Assembly: GCA_022565395.1 (NCBI GenBank)
Contig: JAIUMV010000009.1
Coordinates: 104,558 to 168,557 of the forward strand
Direction: 5' to 3'
Origin: Marinobacter sp.
GTDB lineage: Bacteria; Pseudomonadota; Gammaproteobacteria; Pseudomonadales; Oleiphilaceae
Length of the DNA stretch: 64,000 nucleotides
Shown: piece after piece, positions 1 through 10,241 of the stretch
Layout: every line of letters begins with the position of its first letter
How positions within the stretch are numbered: position 1 is the first letter of the stretch
Translations under genes and position numbers: made by a program
Notes under the pieces: model-generated
The model's input: only the letters and a program-made list of their open reading frames with translations
The model's database searches: none
What the model was told of the DNA's origin: nothing

Positions 1-18
1 GTAGGCCTGAACGACGAA

Positions 19-39
19 TCCCCCGCAAAAAACGGGGGA
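19..39 (-). other. Hairpin downstream of infC
   Basis: A 7-bp stem (TCCCCCG with CGGGGGA) closes a 7-nt T-rich loop, 19 nt beyond the infC stop codon. On the transcribed minus strand the T run is in the loop, not after the stem, so this is not a standard terminator. Its place between infC and the expected rpmI (outside the window) suggests a structured spacer. In E. coli the L20 protein controls rpmI-rplT translation from this area, but I cannot show that here. Confidence 0.4.
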
Positions 40-57
40 CACGCAAGCGCTAAAGGC

Positions 58-597
58 TTACTTCTTTTTACGGGGGGCGATAACCATAGTCATCTGGCGG
101 CCTTCCATTTTTGGCCGCATCTCTACCGTAGCCAGTTCCGCCATATCGGCTTCCAGACGTTCCATGAGCTTCATACCAATTTCCTGGTGTGCCATCTCAC
201 GGCCGCGGAATCGAATGGTGATCTTGGCCCGATCCCCGTTTTCAAGGAAACGTACCAGGTTGCGCAGTTTTACCTGGTAATCCCCTTCTTCCGTCCCTGG
301 TCGGAACTTCAGTTCCTTTAACTGTACCTGTTTCTGCTTTTTCTTTGCAGCCGCCTTGGTTTTCTTTTCTTCAAAGATCTTTTTGCCGTAATCCATTATC
401 TTACAGACAATCGGATCGGAGTCCGTGACCTGGACAAGGTCCAGTTCCGCCTCTTGAGCTCGCTTCAGCGCGTCTTCAATGGTAACAATGCCGACCTGCT
501 CGCCTTCGGCATCAATTAGTCTGACTTCACTGGCGTCAATGTTTTCATTGATTGGAGCCTTGGGGGAACGTCCACCCCGATTCGTTCGCTGTTTAAT
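58..597 (-). CDS. infC: Translation initiation factor IF-3
   Basis: IF-3 binds the 30S subunit, keeps it from joining 50S too early and checks start-codon choice. Reading from an ATT codon at 597 gives 179 residues beginning IKQRTNRGG, the usual family length; the first in-frame ATG (396) would give only 112 residues and lose the N-terminal domain. GGAG lies 8 nt upstream of the ATT. The N-domain has the typical [14 protein letters not shown] and [20 protein letters not shown], and the C-domain includes [10 protein letters not shown] and ends VIAPRKKK. The ATT start is the family's known basis for autoregulation. The gene follows thrS by a few nucleotides, as in E. coli, so the two should be cotranscribed. 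An adjacent in-frame ATT at 600 overlaps the thrS stop and is less likely. Confidence 0.96.
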   Translation of the reverse strand: MKQRTNRGGRSPKAPINENIDASEVRLIDAEGEQVGIVTIEDALKRAQEAELDLVQVTDSDPIVCKIMDYGKKIFEEKKTKAAAKKKQKQVQLKELKFRPGTEEGDYQVKLRNLVRFLENGDRAKITIRFRGREMAHQEIGMKLMERLEADMAELATVEMRPKMEGRQMTMVIAPRKKK

Positions 598-599
598 AA

Positions 600-2525
600 T
601 TAATTCTCCGTGCTGGTTCGACCTTTGCGCTCAACATCCTTGGCCAACAGGGCCTCAAAGGCGTCGAGCGAGAATGTACCGAGATCTTCACCCTTGCGGG
701 TCCGTACTGCAACCTGGTTGTTTTCGACTTCTTTATCACCCACAACCAGCAAATACGGGATTTTGTTTAAAGTATGCTCGCGGATTTTAAAACCGATCTT
801 CTCGTTTCTCAAGTCAGCATTAACCCTGAAACCCAAAGAATTCAGTTTATCCGTAAATTTCTGACAATAATCACGCTGTTTGTCAGTAATATTCATCAGT
901 ACCGCCTGGGTGGGTGCCAGCCAGGTCGGGAAAGACCCTTCGTATTCTTCAATAAGAATACCGATAAAGCGCTCAAAAGAGCCCAGCACCGCACGGTGCA
1001 GCATGACCGGCGTGCGCCGCTCGGAGTTTTCCGCCACATATTGGGCACCCAGGCGGCCCGGCATGGAAAAGTCCACCTGAATGGTACCGCACTGCCACAC
1101 CCGACCGATACAGTCTTTCAGGGAAAACTCAATTTTTGGACCGTAGAAGGCACCCTCGCCGGGCAGCAACTCCCAATCGACACCTTCGCGGTTCAGAGCT
1201 TCCTCTAGGGCAGCCTCCGCCTTATCCCAAACCTCTTCCGAACCTACCCGCTGTTCAGGCCGCGTGGACAGCTTGTAGAGAATGTCCTTAAAGCCAAAAT
1301 CCGCATAAACCTCATGCAGAAGATCAATAAAGCGAGACACTTCCTGCTGGATACCGTCTTCTTCAACGAAGATATGCGCATCGTCCTGGGTGAAACCTCT
1401 CACCCGCATCAGACCATGCAGCGCACCCGACGCTTCGTTGCGGTGGCAGGAACCAAACTCTGCCAGTCGCAGGGGCAAGTCTTTGTAGGACTTCAAACCC
1501 TGGTTGAAGACCTGAACGTGGCAAGGGCAGTTCATGGGCTTGATGGCGAAATCATGCTTCTCCGACTCGGTGGTGAACATGCCCTCGCGGAATTTCTCCC
1601 AGTGCCCGGACTTTTCCCACAACACGCGTGATACCACCTGAGGCGTCTTGATCTCCTTGTAACCATGGCGACGCAGCACGCCCCGCATGTACTGCTCGAT
1701 CTCCTGATAGAGCGTCCAGCCATCGGGGTGCCAGAACACCATGCCGGGCGCCTCTTCCTGCATATGGAACAGGTTGAGTTTCTTGCCGATTTTGCGGTGA
1801 TCGCGCTTTTCCGCCTCTTCCAGACGGTGCAGGTAGGCCTTGAGTTCTTTCTTGTTGCCCCAGGCGGTGCCGTAGATACGCTGCAACTGCTCATTGCTGG
1901 TGTCACCGCGCCAGTAAGCGCCGGCAACCTTGGTCAGCTTGAATGCTTTGAGCTTACCGGTGCTGGGCACATGGGGACCGCGACAAAGGTCAACAAAATC
2001 CCCCTGCCGATAGAACGATAAATCCTCATCACCCGGGATATCCTGGATGATCCTGACCTTGTACTCCTCGCCCATGACCTCAAACAGCTTCACCGCCTCG
2101 TCCCGGGAGAGCACAGAACGGGAAACGGCAATATCCTGCTTGGCCAACTCTTCCATGCGAGCTTCAATGCGCGCGAGATCGTCGTTGGTAAACGGACGCT
2201 CAAACTTGAAGTCGTAGTAGAAACCGTTGTCAATTACCGGGCCAATGGTGACCTGCGCGGAGGGAAACAACTCCTTGACCGCCATCGCCAACAAGTGAGC
2301 GGTAGAATGGCGAATGACATCCACACCCTCTTCATCACGCTCGGTAATGATGGCCAGATCAATGTCACGATCAATAGTGTAACTGGTATCCACCAGGGTG
2401 CCATTCACGCGGCCTGCAAGTGCGGCTTTCGCCAGGCCAGCGCCAATATCAGCAGCGACATCATGAACAGAAACAGGACCCGAAAAACTCCGGTGACTCC
2501 CGTCAGGCAGGGTAACAACAGGCAT
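600..2525 (-). CDS. thrS: Threonine--tRNA ligase
   Basis: Class II synthetase that charges tRNA-Thr in the cytoplasm; 641 residues, normal length. Visible parts are an N-terminal TGS domain with LPDGS (residues 6-10), the editing domain with HSTAH (73-77), the catalytic core with [10 protein letters not shown] and [13 protein letters not shown], and the C-terminal anticodon-binding domain. ATG start with GGAG about 10 nt upstream. The stop codon nearly abuts the infC ATT start. The leader carries a hairpin with a CGT-containing loop that could act as an operator for autoregulation. Confidence 0.97.
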   Translation of the reverse strand: MPVVTLPDGSHRSFSGPVSVHDVAADIGAGLAKAALAGRVNGTLVDTSYTIDRDIDLAIITERDEEGVDVIRHSTAHLLAMAVKELFPSAQVTIGPVIDNGFYYDFKFERPFTNDDLARIEARMEELAKQDIAVSRSVLSRDEAVKLFEVMGEEYKVRIIQDIPGDEDLSFYRQGDFVDLCRGPHVPSTGKLKAFKLTKVAGAYWRGDTSNEQLQRIYGTAWGNKKELKAYLHRLEEAEKRDHRKIGKKLNLFHMQEEAPGMVFWHPDGWTLYQEIEQYMRGVLRRHGYKEIKTPQVVSRVLWEKSGHWEKFREGMFTTESEKHDFAIKPMNCPCHVQVFNQGLKSYKDLPLRLAEFGSCHRNEASGALHGLMRVRGFTQDDAHIFVEEDGIQQEVSRFIDLLHEVYADFGFKDILYKLSTRPEQRVGSEEVWDKAEAALEEALNREGVDWELLPGEGAFYGPKIEFSLKDCIGRVWQCGTIQVDFSMPGRLGAQYVAENSERRTPVMLHRAVLGSFERFIGILIEEYEGSFPTWLAPTQAVLMNITDKQRDYCQKFTDKLNSLGFRVNADLRNEKIGFKIREHTLNKIPYLLVVGDKEVENNQVAVRTRKGEDLGTFSLDAFEALLAKDVERKGRTSTEN

Positions 2526-2578
2526 GCAATGACTCCGATTCAGCGGTGATCCCTACGAAAGACCACTTGTTCTAGGGC

Positions 2579-2600
2579 GATCACGTTACGAGTCGTGATC
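2579..2600 (-). promoter_or_regulatory. Possible tRNA-Thr anticodon-arm mimic in thrS leader
   Basis: On the minus strand a perfect 7-bp stem GATCACG/CGTGATC closes the loop ACTCGTAA, 54 nt upstream of the thrS start. CTCGTAA is what a tRNA-Thr(CGU) anticodon loop looks like (pyrimidine-U-CGU-A-A). In E. coli ThrRS represses its own mRNA by binding such a mimic. Stem and loop are read directly; the function is inferred from that precedent. A weaker CCCTA/TAGGG stem (2551-2577) lies between it and the start codon. Confidence 0.55.
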
Positions 2601-2672
2601 AATCAGCGCCGCATTCTAACAGCCTAGGCTTCGGAGGGGAATGGGCCACAACAGGCCCAGCCTGCAAATAAA

Positions 2673-2699
2673 CCCCTGATTACCCTGCCGGATCAGGGG
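2673..2699 (-). terminator. Terminator after the TRAP permease gene
   Basis: An 8-bp stem CCCCTGAT/ATCAGGGG with an 11-nt loop, followed on the minus strand by TTTATTTG. It begins 10 nt past the TRAP permease stop codon. Confidence 0.75.
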
Positions 2700-2708
2700 C
2701 TCAATACA

Positions 2709-5309
2709 TCAAGAACTCGCCACCAAGCCCCGATCAGCATCGGTACGCCGCCGCCACTGACCGCGGGCAATAAAGATCAGCAACAGTAACGCTGGAATGT
2801 AGACCAACTCCTGTGGCGGGCGTGCCTGAGGCACCAGCACACTGACTATTTCCCAATCAAAGGACATGCCGGCACCCTCAGCAGGGCTGCCCCACTGAAC
2901 AAAGTCCACCAGCATGCGGCCGTCATCCTCCCGCAGCTCCAGCCCAACGGCCTGCAGGCGCTCCTCTGGCGTGTCCGCACCCGGCACATAGAACTTCAGG
3001 TAGGTGTCCATATCCCGCCCGTCAAAACTCATGCCAGCGGCCCGCAAGGTCAGTGCTTCATCGGGCGCCACCGCGTCCAGCTTCTGATAAATCACTGTGC
3101 CAGGCTGCTCGAGGGTTGGCGGATAGACCATATCCCACCAAAAACCCGGGCGGAACAGGGTAAAGGCAATGAGCACCAGAGCCAGGCTCTCCCACTTGCG
3201 ACTGCGGGTAAACCAGTAACCCTGGGTTGCTGCGGCAAACACCAACATAGCCAGGATAGCGCTGACCACCGTAACAGCCAGGTCTACCCAGCCTGTCAAC
3301 CCGATCAGCAGCAACTGGGTGTTGAATATGAACATGAACGGCAGAATCGCCGTGCGAATATCATAGGTGAACCCCTGAATACCGGTACGGATAGGATCAG
3401 CACTGGATATGGCAGCGGCAGCATAGGCCGCCAGTCCCACCGGCGGCGTATCATCAGCAAGAATGCCAAAGTAAAACACAAACAGGTGCACCGCGATCAG
3501 AGGCACGACCAAACCGTGCTGCGCTCCCAGCGTAACGATAACCGGCGCCATCAGGGTAGACACCACGATATAGTTGGCGGTTGTTGGCAGGCCCATGCCC
3601 AGCAACAGGCAGATGAAAGCGGTAAAAATCAGCATCAACATCAGGTTGCCGCCGGAAATAAACTCCACAAATTCCGTCATCACCAGACCGATACCGGTCA
3701 GTGTCACCGTACCGACGACAATACCTGCCGTGGCGGTGGCAACACCAATGCCCACCATGTTACGGCCACCGGTGGCCAATGCATGCAGCAGGTCGTCAAC
3801 CCCGCGCCTGACCGCAGCGAGGTATCCGTGGCGACGATAGAAAAAAGCTTTCAGCGGCTGCTGAGTCACCACAATAAAGACCATAAACATTGCTGCCCAG
3901 AATGCAGACAGCTGGGGGGACAAGCGCTCAACCGTCAGACACCACACCAGCACCATCACCGGCAACAGAAAGTAAAGGCCGGACTTGATGGTGTCTCCGG
4001 CCGGTGGCAACTTTGTCAGGTCCTCATCAGGATCATCCACCAACTCCGGGAAACGTGTGGAATAGGCCACCAAGGCCACGTAGGCAATGGCCATCAAAAA
4101 GGCCAATAACCAGCTGGCAGCATCACCAAACCAGACTTTCAGCAAGCCAACCCCGTAGTAAACCACCAGCGTCAGCACAATCAAACCAATCAACAACACC
4201 ACCCAATTCAACAGACGTTGCGCCAGCGTGGGCTTGTGCAGGCGCTGCACGCCCATCATGCGTAACTTGCAGGCTTCCAGATGCACAATGTAGATCAGCG
4301 CCACGTAGGAAATCAGCGCGGGCAGAATCGCGTGTTTGATAACCTCCAGATAGGGAATACCTACGTACTCCACCATAAGAAAGGCGGCAGCACCCATGAT
4401 GGGAGGGGTAAGCTGTCCATTGGTGGACGCGGCCACTTCAATAGCACCCGCCTTGGTGGCGGGAAAGCCCACCCGCTTCATCAACGGAATGGTAAAGGTA
4501 CCCGTGGTCACCACATTGGCAATGGATGACCCGGAAATAACTCCACTCAAACCGCTGGAGACGACCGCCGCTTTGGCCGGCCCACCACGCATATGGCCCA
4601 GCAACGCATAGGCTACGCGGATGAAATAATGCCCTGCTCCGGCCCGCTCCAGCAACGCACCAAACAGAACAAACAGGAAAACGAAGGAGGTGGATACCCC
4701 AAGGGCAACCCCAAACACACCCTCGGTGCCCAGCCACTGATGAGACGCCAGCTTGTTCAGGCTTGCACCGCGGTGGGCAATAACATCAGGCATATAAGGC
4801 CCGGCCACAGCGTACCCTATAAACACCATGGCAACGATGGCCAGGGGTAGACCAAGGGCACGTCGTGTTGCCTCCAGTAACAACACCAGGCCGATAAGAG
4901 CCACGACCAGATCAGCTGTGCTGGGATTGCCTGGCCGTGTTGCCAACTGACTGTAAAAAATATAGAGGTAGGCTGCCGAGAAGGACGCCGCCAGGGCCAG
5001 CACCCAATCGTAAACCGGCACCCGGGTAACCTGACGCCCACGCACCATCGGGAAAGCGGCGAAAGCCAAAAAGGTGGCAAAGGCCAAATGGATGGAGCGG
5101 GCCTCGGTGGAATTGAAAACGCCGAAATTAAAGATAAAAGGTAGCGGCGACGCTATCCATAGCTGAAATAGAGACCACAGCAGGGGTACGACAAACAGGA
5201 TAACACCTGCAGCGCCCACCGGCCGTCGCCCACCCGTCTCCACCTGCATGACCTGATCACTGGTCACGGCGGTACGACTGGGCGAAGTCTCGTTGCTTTG
5301 ACTTCCCAT
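2709..5309 (-). CDS. TRAP transporter permease, 4TM/12TM fusion
   Basis: Secondary uptake permease of the TRAP family in which the small (DctQ-like) and large (DctM-like) membrane subunits are fused in one 866-residue inner-membrane chain. Many hydrophobic spans are visible. The DctM core shows conserved glycine-rich stretches (SSGLSGVISGSSIANVVTTG, GMGLPTTANYIVVSTL, ADDTPPVGLAAYAAAAIS). The C-terminal portion after about residue 720 includes a soluble part with ERLQAVGLELREDDGRMLVD, as in the DUF3394 tail of these fusions. It lies 88 bp downstream of a TAXI-type binding protein, its obvious partner. Substrate is unknown; relatives of this class often take dicarboxylates or amino acids. Confidence 0.92.
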   Translation of the reverse strand: MGSQSNETSPSRTAVTSDQVMQVETGGRRPVGAAGVILFVVPLLWSLFQLWIASPLPFIFNFGVFNSTEARSIHLAFATFLAFAAFPMVRGRQVTRVPVYDWVLALAASFSAAYLYIFYSQLATRPGNPSTADLVVALIGLVLLLEATRRALGLPLAIVAMVFIGYAVAGPYMPDVIAHRGASLNKLASHQWLGTEGVFGVALGVSTSFVFLFVLFGALLERAGAGHYFIRVAYALLGHMRGGPAKAAVVSSGLSGVISGSSIANVVTTGTFTIPLMKRVGFPATKAGAIEVAASTNGQLTPPIMGAAAFLMVEYVGIPYLEVIKHAILPALISYVALIYIVHLEACKLRMMGVQRLHKPTLAQRLLNWVVLLIGLIVLTLVVYYGVGLLKVWFGDAASWLLAFLMAIAYVALVAYSTRFPELVDDPDEDLTKLPPAGDTIKSGLYFLLPVMVLVWCLTVERLSPQLSAFWAAMFMVFIVVTQQPLKAFFYRRHGYLAAVRRGVDDLLHALATGGRNMVGIGVATATAGIVVGTVTLTGIGLVMTEFVEFISGGNLMLMLIFTAFICLLLGMGLPTTANYIVVSTLMAPVIVTLGAQHGLVVPLIAVHLFVFYFGILADDTPPVGLAAYAAAAISSADPIRTGIQGFTYDIRTAILPFMFIFNTQLLLIGLTGWVDLAVTVVSAILAMLVFAAATQGYWFTRSRKWESLALVLIAFTLFRPGFWWDMVYPPTLEQPGTVIYQKLDAVAPDEALTLRAAGMSFDGRDMDTYLKFYVPGADTPEERLQAVGLELREDDGRMLVDFVQWGSPAEGAGMSFDWEIVSVLVPQARPPQELVYIPALLLLIFIARGQWRRRTDADRGLVASS

Positions 5310-5397
5310 GTGATTACAACCTGACTATCTGGAATCTGGAATCAAGCCACGGCTTCACTGTTAAACGCAATGAGGCCGTGGCCATTCGGAGGCCGGA

Positions 5398-6378
5398 TTA
5401 AAGCAGCCCCGCTTCCTTGAAGTAACGCTCAGCGCCCGGGTGCAAGGGGGCAGACAAGGCATTGGTTGCCATGCCCTTACGGTCCAGGTTGCCAAAGGCA
5501 GGATGCAGGCGTTTGAAACTGTCAAAGTTCTCAAACACTGCCTTAACCACCTGATAGACGACTTCATCACTGACGTCGGCGGTGGTTACAAAAGTGGCGG
5601 CGACACCGAATGTGGTTACGTCGGCGTCATTGCCCCGATACATGCCACCGGGGATGGTCGCCTGCGTGTAGTATGGGTTGTCAGCGATAATTTTGCGGGT
5701 AGCTGCATTATTGACTTCAACAATCACACTGTCACAGGACGTCGTGGCTTCCTTGATAGCACCGGACGGGTGCCCCACGGTGTAGAAGAAGGCGTCAATA
5801 TTGCCATCACAAAGGGCCCGGGACTGCTCTGCGGCGCGCAACTCAGCCGCCAGAGAGAATTTGGCCGGGGTCCAGTTCATGGCAGAGAACAGAACTTCAG
5901 CCGTAGCTCGCTGACCGCTGCCGGGATTACCAATGCTTACGCGCTTACCTTCCAGGTCCTCAAACTTGCGGATACCGGAACGGCGACTGGCCACCACAGT
6001 GAACGGCTCAGGATGCAATGAGAAAACCGCCCGCAACTTCTCGTTGGCACCGGCATTCTCAAACTCACTGGTACCGTGATAGGCATGGTATTGCCAATCA
6101 GACTGCACCACCGCCAGATCGAGCTCATTGTTGGCCAAGGCGTTCAGGTTGTAGATGGAGCCGCCGGTACTCTCCACCGAACAACGAATACCGTGATCCT
6201 TGCGGTTCATGTTGACCAGACGGCAGATGGCACCACCCGCCGGATAGTAAACACCTGTAACACCACCTGTACCAATGGTCATGAATTGCTGCTCATTGGC
6301 TGTTGCCTGCACGGCAGCGGTACCAAGGCCAACAGCTGCCACCAGCGCCAGATAAGAGCTTTTGAATCGAGTTGCCAT
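5398..6378 (-). CDS. TAXI-family TRAP solute-binding protein
   Basis: Periplasmic receptor that delivers substrate to the fused TRAP permease encoded next. 326 residues; residues 1-28 form a Sec signal peptide ending VQATA-NE. The mature N-terminus FMTIGTGGVTGVYYPAGGAI is the TAXI hallmark, followed by the STGGSIYNL motif and the SIGNPGSG binding-site loop. ATG start with AAAAGGAATGG just upstream. The gene is first in a two-gene operon. The ligand cannot be told from sequence. Confidence 0.93.
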   Translation of the reverse strand: MATRFKSSYLALVAAVGLGTAAVQATANEQQFMTIGTGGVTGVYYPAGGAICRLVNMNRKDHGIRCSVESTGGSIYNLNALANNELDLAVVQSDWQYHAYHGTSEFENAGANEKLRAVFSLHPEPFTVVASRRSGIRKFEDLEGKRVSIGNPGSGQRATAEVLFSAMNWTPAKFSLAAELRAAEQSRALCDGNIDAFFYTVGHPSGAIKEATTSCDSVIVEVNNAATRKIIADNPYYTQATIPGGMYRGNDADVTTFGVAATFVTTADVSDEVVYQVVKAVFENFDSFKRLHPAFGNLDRKGMATNALSAPLHPGAERYFKEAGLL

Positions 6379-6533
6379 AATCCATTCCTTTTATTATTGC
6401 CAAATCACCGGGATGCCGGGGCCATAGGCCTCGGACAGGGACTTTTACACGATAGCCCATGGTGATTGTTAAATAAAGCTAACGACTTGCTTTCACACCT
6501 TAAAAGTCAAAAGCTAACCATTTGAATGCGAAC

Positions 6534-6562
6534 AAAAAAGGGGCGTATCTCTACGCCCCTTT
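6534..6562 (-). terminator. Terminator after the RND/MMPL gene
   Basis: Stem GGGGCGTA/TACGCCCC (8 bp, extended by A-T pairs) with a 4-nt loop. On the minus strand it is followed by six T residues. It starts 6 nt past the exporter stop codon and ends the DUF1329-YCF48-RND cluster. Confidence 0.88.
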
Positions 6563-6567
6563 CTGTG

Positions 6568-8973
6568 TCAGCCAGCGGACTGCTGTTTCAGCTGCGCCGC
6601 TCGCGCCTTGGCGACCATCTTGTCAGGCCGCAACAGGAAGCGCGCCAGTGCCGGCAGTAGCCAGATCGAGCCAATCATGTTCCAGAGGAACATGAAGAAC
6701 AACAACAGACCCATATCTGCCTGGAACTTGATGGGGGAGAATATCCAGGTCACGACACCCAGACCCAGGGTCACACCGGTGAACATCACCGCCTTACCCG
6801 TGGAGCGCAAGGTTTCGTAGTAAGCGTCCTGGAGTGTCTTGCCTTCAAGCAGGAACTTCTCAAGCTTACTGTAGATATAGATACCGTAGTCCACCCCTAT
6901 ACCGACACCCAGAGCGATAACAGGCAGCGTTGCCACCTTAACACCGATGCCGGATACGGCCATGATGGCCTCACACAAGATCGAGGTCAGACCCAGCGGC
7001 ACCACGATACATAGCACCGCACGTATAGAACGGAAGGTCAGCAGACACAACAAGCTCACCACGCTGTAGACCATGATCAACATCAGGTTCTTGGCACTGG
7101 AGATGACCTGGTTCGTTGCGGCCTCCACACCGGCGTTACCTGCCGCCAGCAGGAATTCATGCTGGTCATTGCTGTAACGCTCGGAGAATTCAGCCACGAC
7201 ATCAACAACCGTCTGCAACGTTTCTGCCTTATGGTCTTCCAGGAACACCAGTACCGGCGTCAGGCTACAGTCAGTATTGATTAGACCTGCCGGCGCCTCA
7301 CGGATAGAGGCATTGATAATGGTCTGGTTACGGGACAGCTCGTACCACTTCCAATTGCCCTCGTTCAGTGCCCGGGTCACCGCTTTTGACAGGTCAGCCA
7401 ACGACGCGGTGGACTGCACGCCACGGGTGTTCATCAACTCCCATTGCAGCCGGTCCATCGCGGTGAGCACCGGATACTGGGTGCACTGCTCGGTGGGCGT
7501 GCGCACCATAACCACCATGACATCAGCACTGGTGGAGTAATTGCGGATAATGTAGGCGTTATCCAGGTTGTAGCGGGAGTCCGGGCGCAGCTCCGGTGCA
7601 CCTTCGTCCAGATCACCAATCTGCAGATCCTGTTTGTAATAAAGCCCAAGACCCAGACCGATAACGGCAATCAGCAAGGAGATAGGCGCCACACCAGGAT
7701 GGGCGAAGTAGGACATGATGCGCCATTTGCGGTCCTGTTTGGGACCATGGTTTTGCACATGCTTGATACCGCCATGGGTGATCCCGATGTAGGACATGGT
7801 GAGCGGCGTAAGTACCAGGTTGGTCAGGATGATGATGGCAACACCCAGACCCGCCGCGACGGCCAGGTCACGAATAACATCAATCTCAATAAACAACAGC
7901 GTCAGGAAGCCGAAGGCGTCTGACACCAGCGCCAGGATGCCCGGGATGTAAAGGGCGCGGAATGCCAGCCGCGCCGAGGTCATGGCATCAAAACCCTTGC
8001 CAGCCTCAATAGCCATGGCGTTGATAACCTGAACACCATGACTGATGGCGATTGCAAACACCAGGAAGGGCACCAGAACGGAGTATGGATCAAGCCCATA
8101 ACCCAACAGACGCAATGCACCCAACTGCCAGAATACGGCCACGATGGCTGAGAATACCGGGATCAAGGTACCCGCAATACAACGTGAATAGGCGAACAGC
8201 AACAACGTGGTCAGTACGATGGTAATGGCTGCGAACCAGGCAATGGCACCGATACCCTCAATGAGGTCGCCGACTTTCTTGGCAAAACCCACAATGTGGA
8301 TCTGGACGTTCGGGTTCAACTCCTGATACTTGTTGCGTACCTTTTCTTCCAGGTCTTTCGAAAACTGGGCGTAATCCAGCGATTCACCGGTTTCCGGATC
8401 CCGCTCGTACAGTGGCGCATAGACAATTGTGGAGCGGAAGTTATCCGAGACCAAACGGCCCACTTCGTTGGAGCGCAGCACGTTCTGCCGCAGATCATCC
8501 AGTGCCCGCTCGGAGCCGTCATAACCATCGGGAATGACGGTACCGCCCTGGAACCCCTGCTCTGTCACCTCCACCCAGCGGACGTTGGACGTCCATAGCG
8601 ACCGCAGACCCGAGCGATCAACCCCATTGAGGAAGAACACTTCATCAGTAATCTGCTGCAGCGTTTCCATATACTCCTGGGTAAAGATGTCGCCTTCCTT
8701 CACCGCCACCGCGATACGAACGAAGTTACCCAGGTTCTCGAGATCGTCCTGATGATTCATCATGTTGACGATGTAGGGGTGCTCCAGCGGGATCATCCGC
8801 TCGAAGCTGGCGTCAGGCTGGATCTTTATCGCGTTATAGCCAAGAAACAGCGTGATAATGGCGAACAGCGCCAGAATGGGGACACGATTGTTGAAAATGA
8901 CGCGCTCCAGGAAAGGCTCAGCCTTCGGCGTCAGGAAAAAGTGCTCACCCTTGTCATGTCTGGGGTTAGACAT
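6568..8973 (-). CDS. RND-superfamily (MMPL-type) exporter
   Basis: Inner-membrane proton-driven transporter of 801 residues, with two repeats each of one helix, a large periplasmic loop and five further helices. The first repeat has a helix at about residues 31-50 and a helix bundle around 240-400; the second shows a bundle around 625-780 with GVGIGVDYGIYIYSKLEKF. It is shorter than the HAE1/AcrB drug pumps (about 1030) and fits the MMPL/hydrophobe exporter group. It sits 47 bp downstream of the YCF48-like gene, an arrangement recurring with DUF1329 (and usually DUF1302) proteins in lipid-degrading gammaproteobacteria. Cargo is unknown; a hydrophobic compound is a reasonable inference. Confidence 0.9.
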   Translation of the reverse strand: MSNPRHDKGEHFFLTPKAEPFLERVIFNNRVPILALFAIITLFLGYNAIKIQPDASFERMIPLEHPYIVNMMNHQDDLENLGNFVRIAVAVKEGDIFTQEYMETLQQITDEVFFLNGVDRSGLRSLWTSNVRWVEVTEQGFQGGTVIPDGYDGSERALDDLRQNVLRSNEVGRLVSDNFRSTIVYAPLYERDPETGESLDYAQFSKDLEEKVRNKYQELNPNVQIHIVGFAKKVGDLIEGIGAIAWFAAITIVLTTLLLFAYSRCIAGTLIPVFSAIVAVFWQLGALRLLGYGLDPYSVLVPFLVFAIAISHGVQVINAMAIEAGKGFDAMTSARLAFRALYIPGILALVSDAFGFLTLLFIEIDVIRDLAVAAGLGVAIIILTNLVLTPLTMSYIGITHGGIKHVQNHGPKQDRKWRIMSYFAHPGVAPISLLIAVIGLGLGLYYKQDLQIGDLDEGAPELRPDSRYNLDNAYIIRNYSTSADVMVVMVRTPTEQCTQYPVLTAMDRLQWELMNTRGVQSTASLADLSKAVTRALNEGNWKWYELSRNQTIINASIREAPAGLINTDCSLTPVLVFLEDHKAETLQTVVDVVAEFSERYSNDQHEFLLAAGNAGVEAATNQVISSAKNLMLIMVYSVVSLLCLLTFRSIRAVLCIVVPLGLTSILCEAIMAVSGIGVKVATLPVIALGVGIGVDYGIYIYSKLEKFLLEGKTLQDAYYETLRSTGKAVMFTGVTLGLGVVTWIFSPIKFQADMGLLLFFMFLWNMIGSIWLLPALARFLLRPDKMVAKARAAQLKQQSAG

Positions 8974-9020
8974 TCAATGACCCTCTTGATTCATTCTTCT
9001 GTAGTCACGTCAGGGCGTGA

Positions 9021-10166
9021 TTATTGAGTTCTGCCACGTGCGTCAGTATGCAACACGCCATGCTCGCCAAACAGGATGAGCTGCTCCGCATTAACCGGCA
9101 CCACCGCCATTACGTCGTCACGGTCATCGCGGAACTGGCCGCGGAAGGACTGACCACTGTTGGTGCTGGTCAGCACAAGCCCGTTATTGCCCACCAATAT
9201 GATGCGACCATCAGCAGCGACTGCGCCGCTGTTCAGGGTGGCGCGCAGGTCGGAGGCAACAGACTGCCAGTTACGGCCCAGGTCCGTAGACTGGAAGATA
9301 TTGCCACGCAGGCCGAACACGACAATCTCATTGACGTTACCCGTGCCGGTGACACCAAACAGGGACCCTGAGTAGGGGCTCTCGACGGCAGTCCAACTGT
9401 CGCCGTTGTCGGTGGACACATGAATCATGCCAGCCTCGCCCACAATCACCAGGGCTCCGCCACCGATCTGCGCCATCTGGTTAAGGTGGAAACGCTCCGG
9501 ATTGTCGAGGGTATGCGCCTGATCTGACCAGGTTTCCCCGCCATCCTCAGTGCGCAGCAACATGCCATACGCACCAATCACAAAGCCACGCTGGTCATCT
9601 TCGAACCAGACATCAAGCATGGGATTGACCGGCCCCACATCCTGGTCGGCTTCCATATTTCCCAGAGAAAACTGTAAATCGTCCAGCAGGAACTCGAGGT
9701 CGGCACGCTCGTCATCGTCGGCCTCTTCGATGCGCATTTCCAGATCTTCGATTTTCTCTTCAAGACCTGCGATGGCCAGCCTGGCAGCTTTATTGCCATC
9801 CATCTGCAATGTCCAGCTGGCACCGCCATCGCTGGAATGCAAAATGACCCCACTGTGACCTACAGCCCAGCCGTGGGTTGGCGTCGGGAAGTGCACACCC
9901 GTCAGAGTCAGGGACACGGGCACTTCACCCTGAGTCCAGGTTCGTCCCTTGTCATCGGAGAAGATGATATGCCCCCGCGCACCGACAGCAACGATACGTT
10001 CGCCTGCCGCAGATACATCTGTAAGCAGATGACTGGGTGCCAGCAGTGTGGGACGAGCCGGCGTTTCCAGCACATCACTGACAGCCACCGCAAACTGCGG
10101 GGCAAACGCCAGCGACGCGCTCAGGCAAACCGCTCCGATTGTCCTGTTTGAAAACCAATTAGCCAT
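9021..10166 (-). CDS. YCF48-like beta-propeller periplasmic protein
   Basis: 381 residues with a signal peptide (about 1-28, ending AVA). Recurrent BNR/Asp-box-like blades include GHIIFSDDKGRTWTQG, GVILHSSDGGASWTLQ, GMLLRTEDGGETWSDQ, GMIHVSTDNGDSWTAV and NIFQSTDLGRNWQ. An acidic helical insertion at about 130-165 (EEKIEDLEMRIEEADDDE) interrupts the propeller. The plant/cyanobacterial namesake assembles photosystem II, which is irrelevant here. The gene lies between DUF1329 and the RND exporter, so it is likely an accessory periplasmic factor for that export route. Its molecular role is not known. Confidence 0.88.
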   Translation of the reverse strand: MANWFSNRTIGAVCLSASLAFAPQFAVAVSDVLETPARPTLLAPSHLLTDVSAAGERIVAVGARGHIIFSDDKGRTWTQGEVPVSLTLTGVHFPTPTHGWAVGHSGVILHSSDGGASWTLQMDGNKAARLAIAGLEEKIEDLEMRIEEADDDERADLEFLLDDLQFSLGNMEADQDVGPVNPMLDVWFEDDQRGFVIGAYGMLLRTEDGGETWSDQAHTLDNPERFHLNQMAQIGGGALVIVGEAGMIHVSTDNGDSWTAVESPYSGSLFGVTGTGNVNEIVVFGLRGNIFQSTDLGRNWQSVASDLRATLNSGAVAADGRIILVGNNGLVLTSTNSGQSFRGQFRDDRDDVMAVVPVNAEQLILFGEHGVLHTDARGRTQ

Positions 10167-10241
10167 TCAGATTGCCTTTATGTTTGTTGACTCAGTGATC
10201 TGATCAGTCCTGCTGATTCTTATCGCTACTTAAACACAAAT

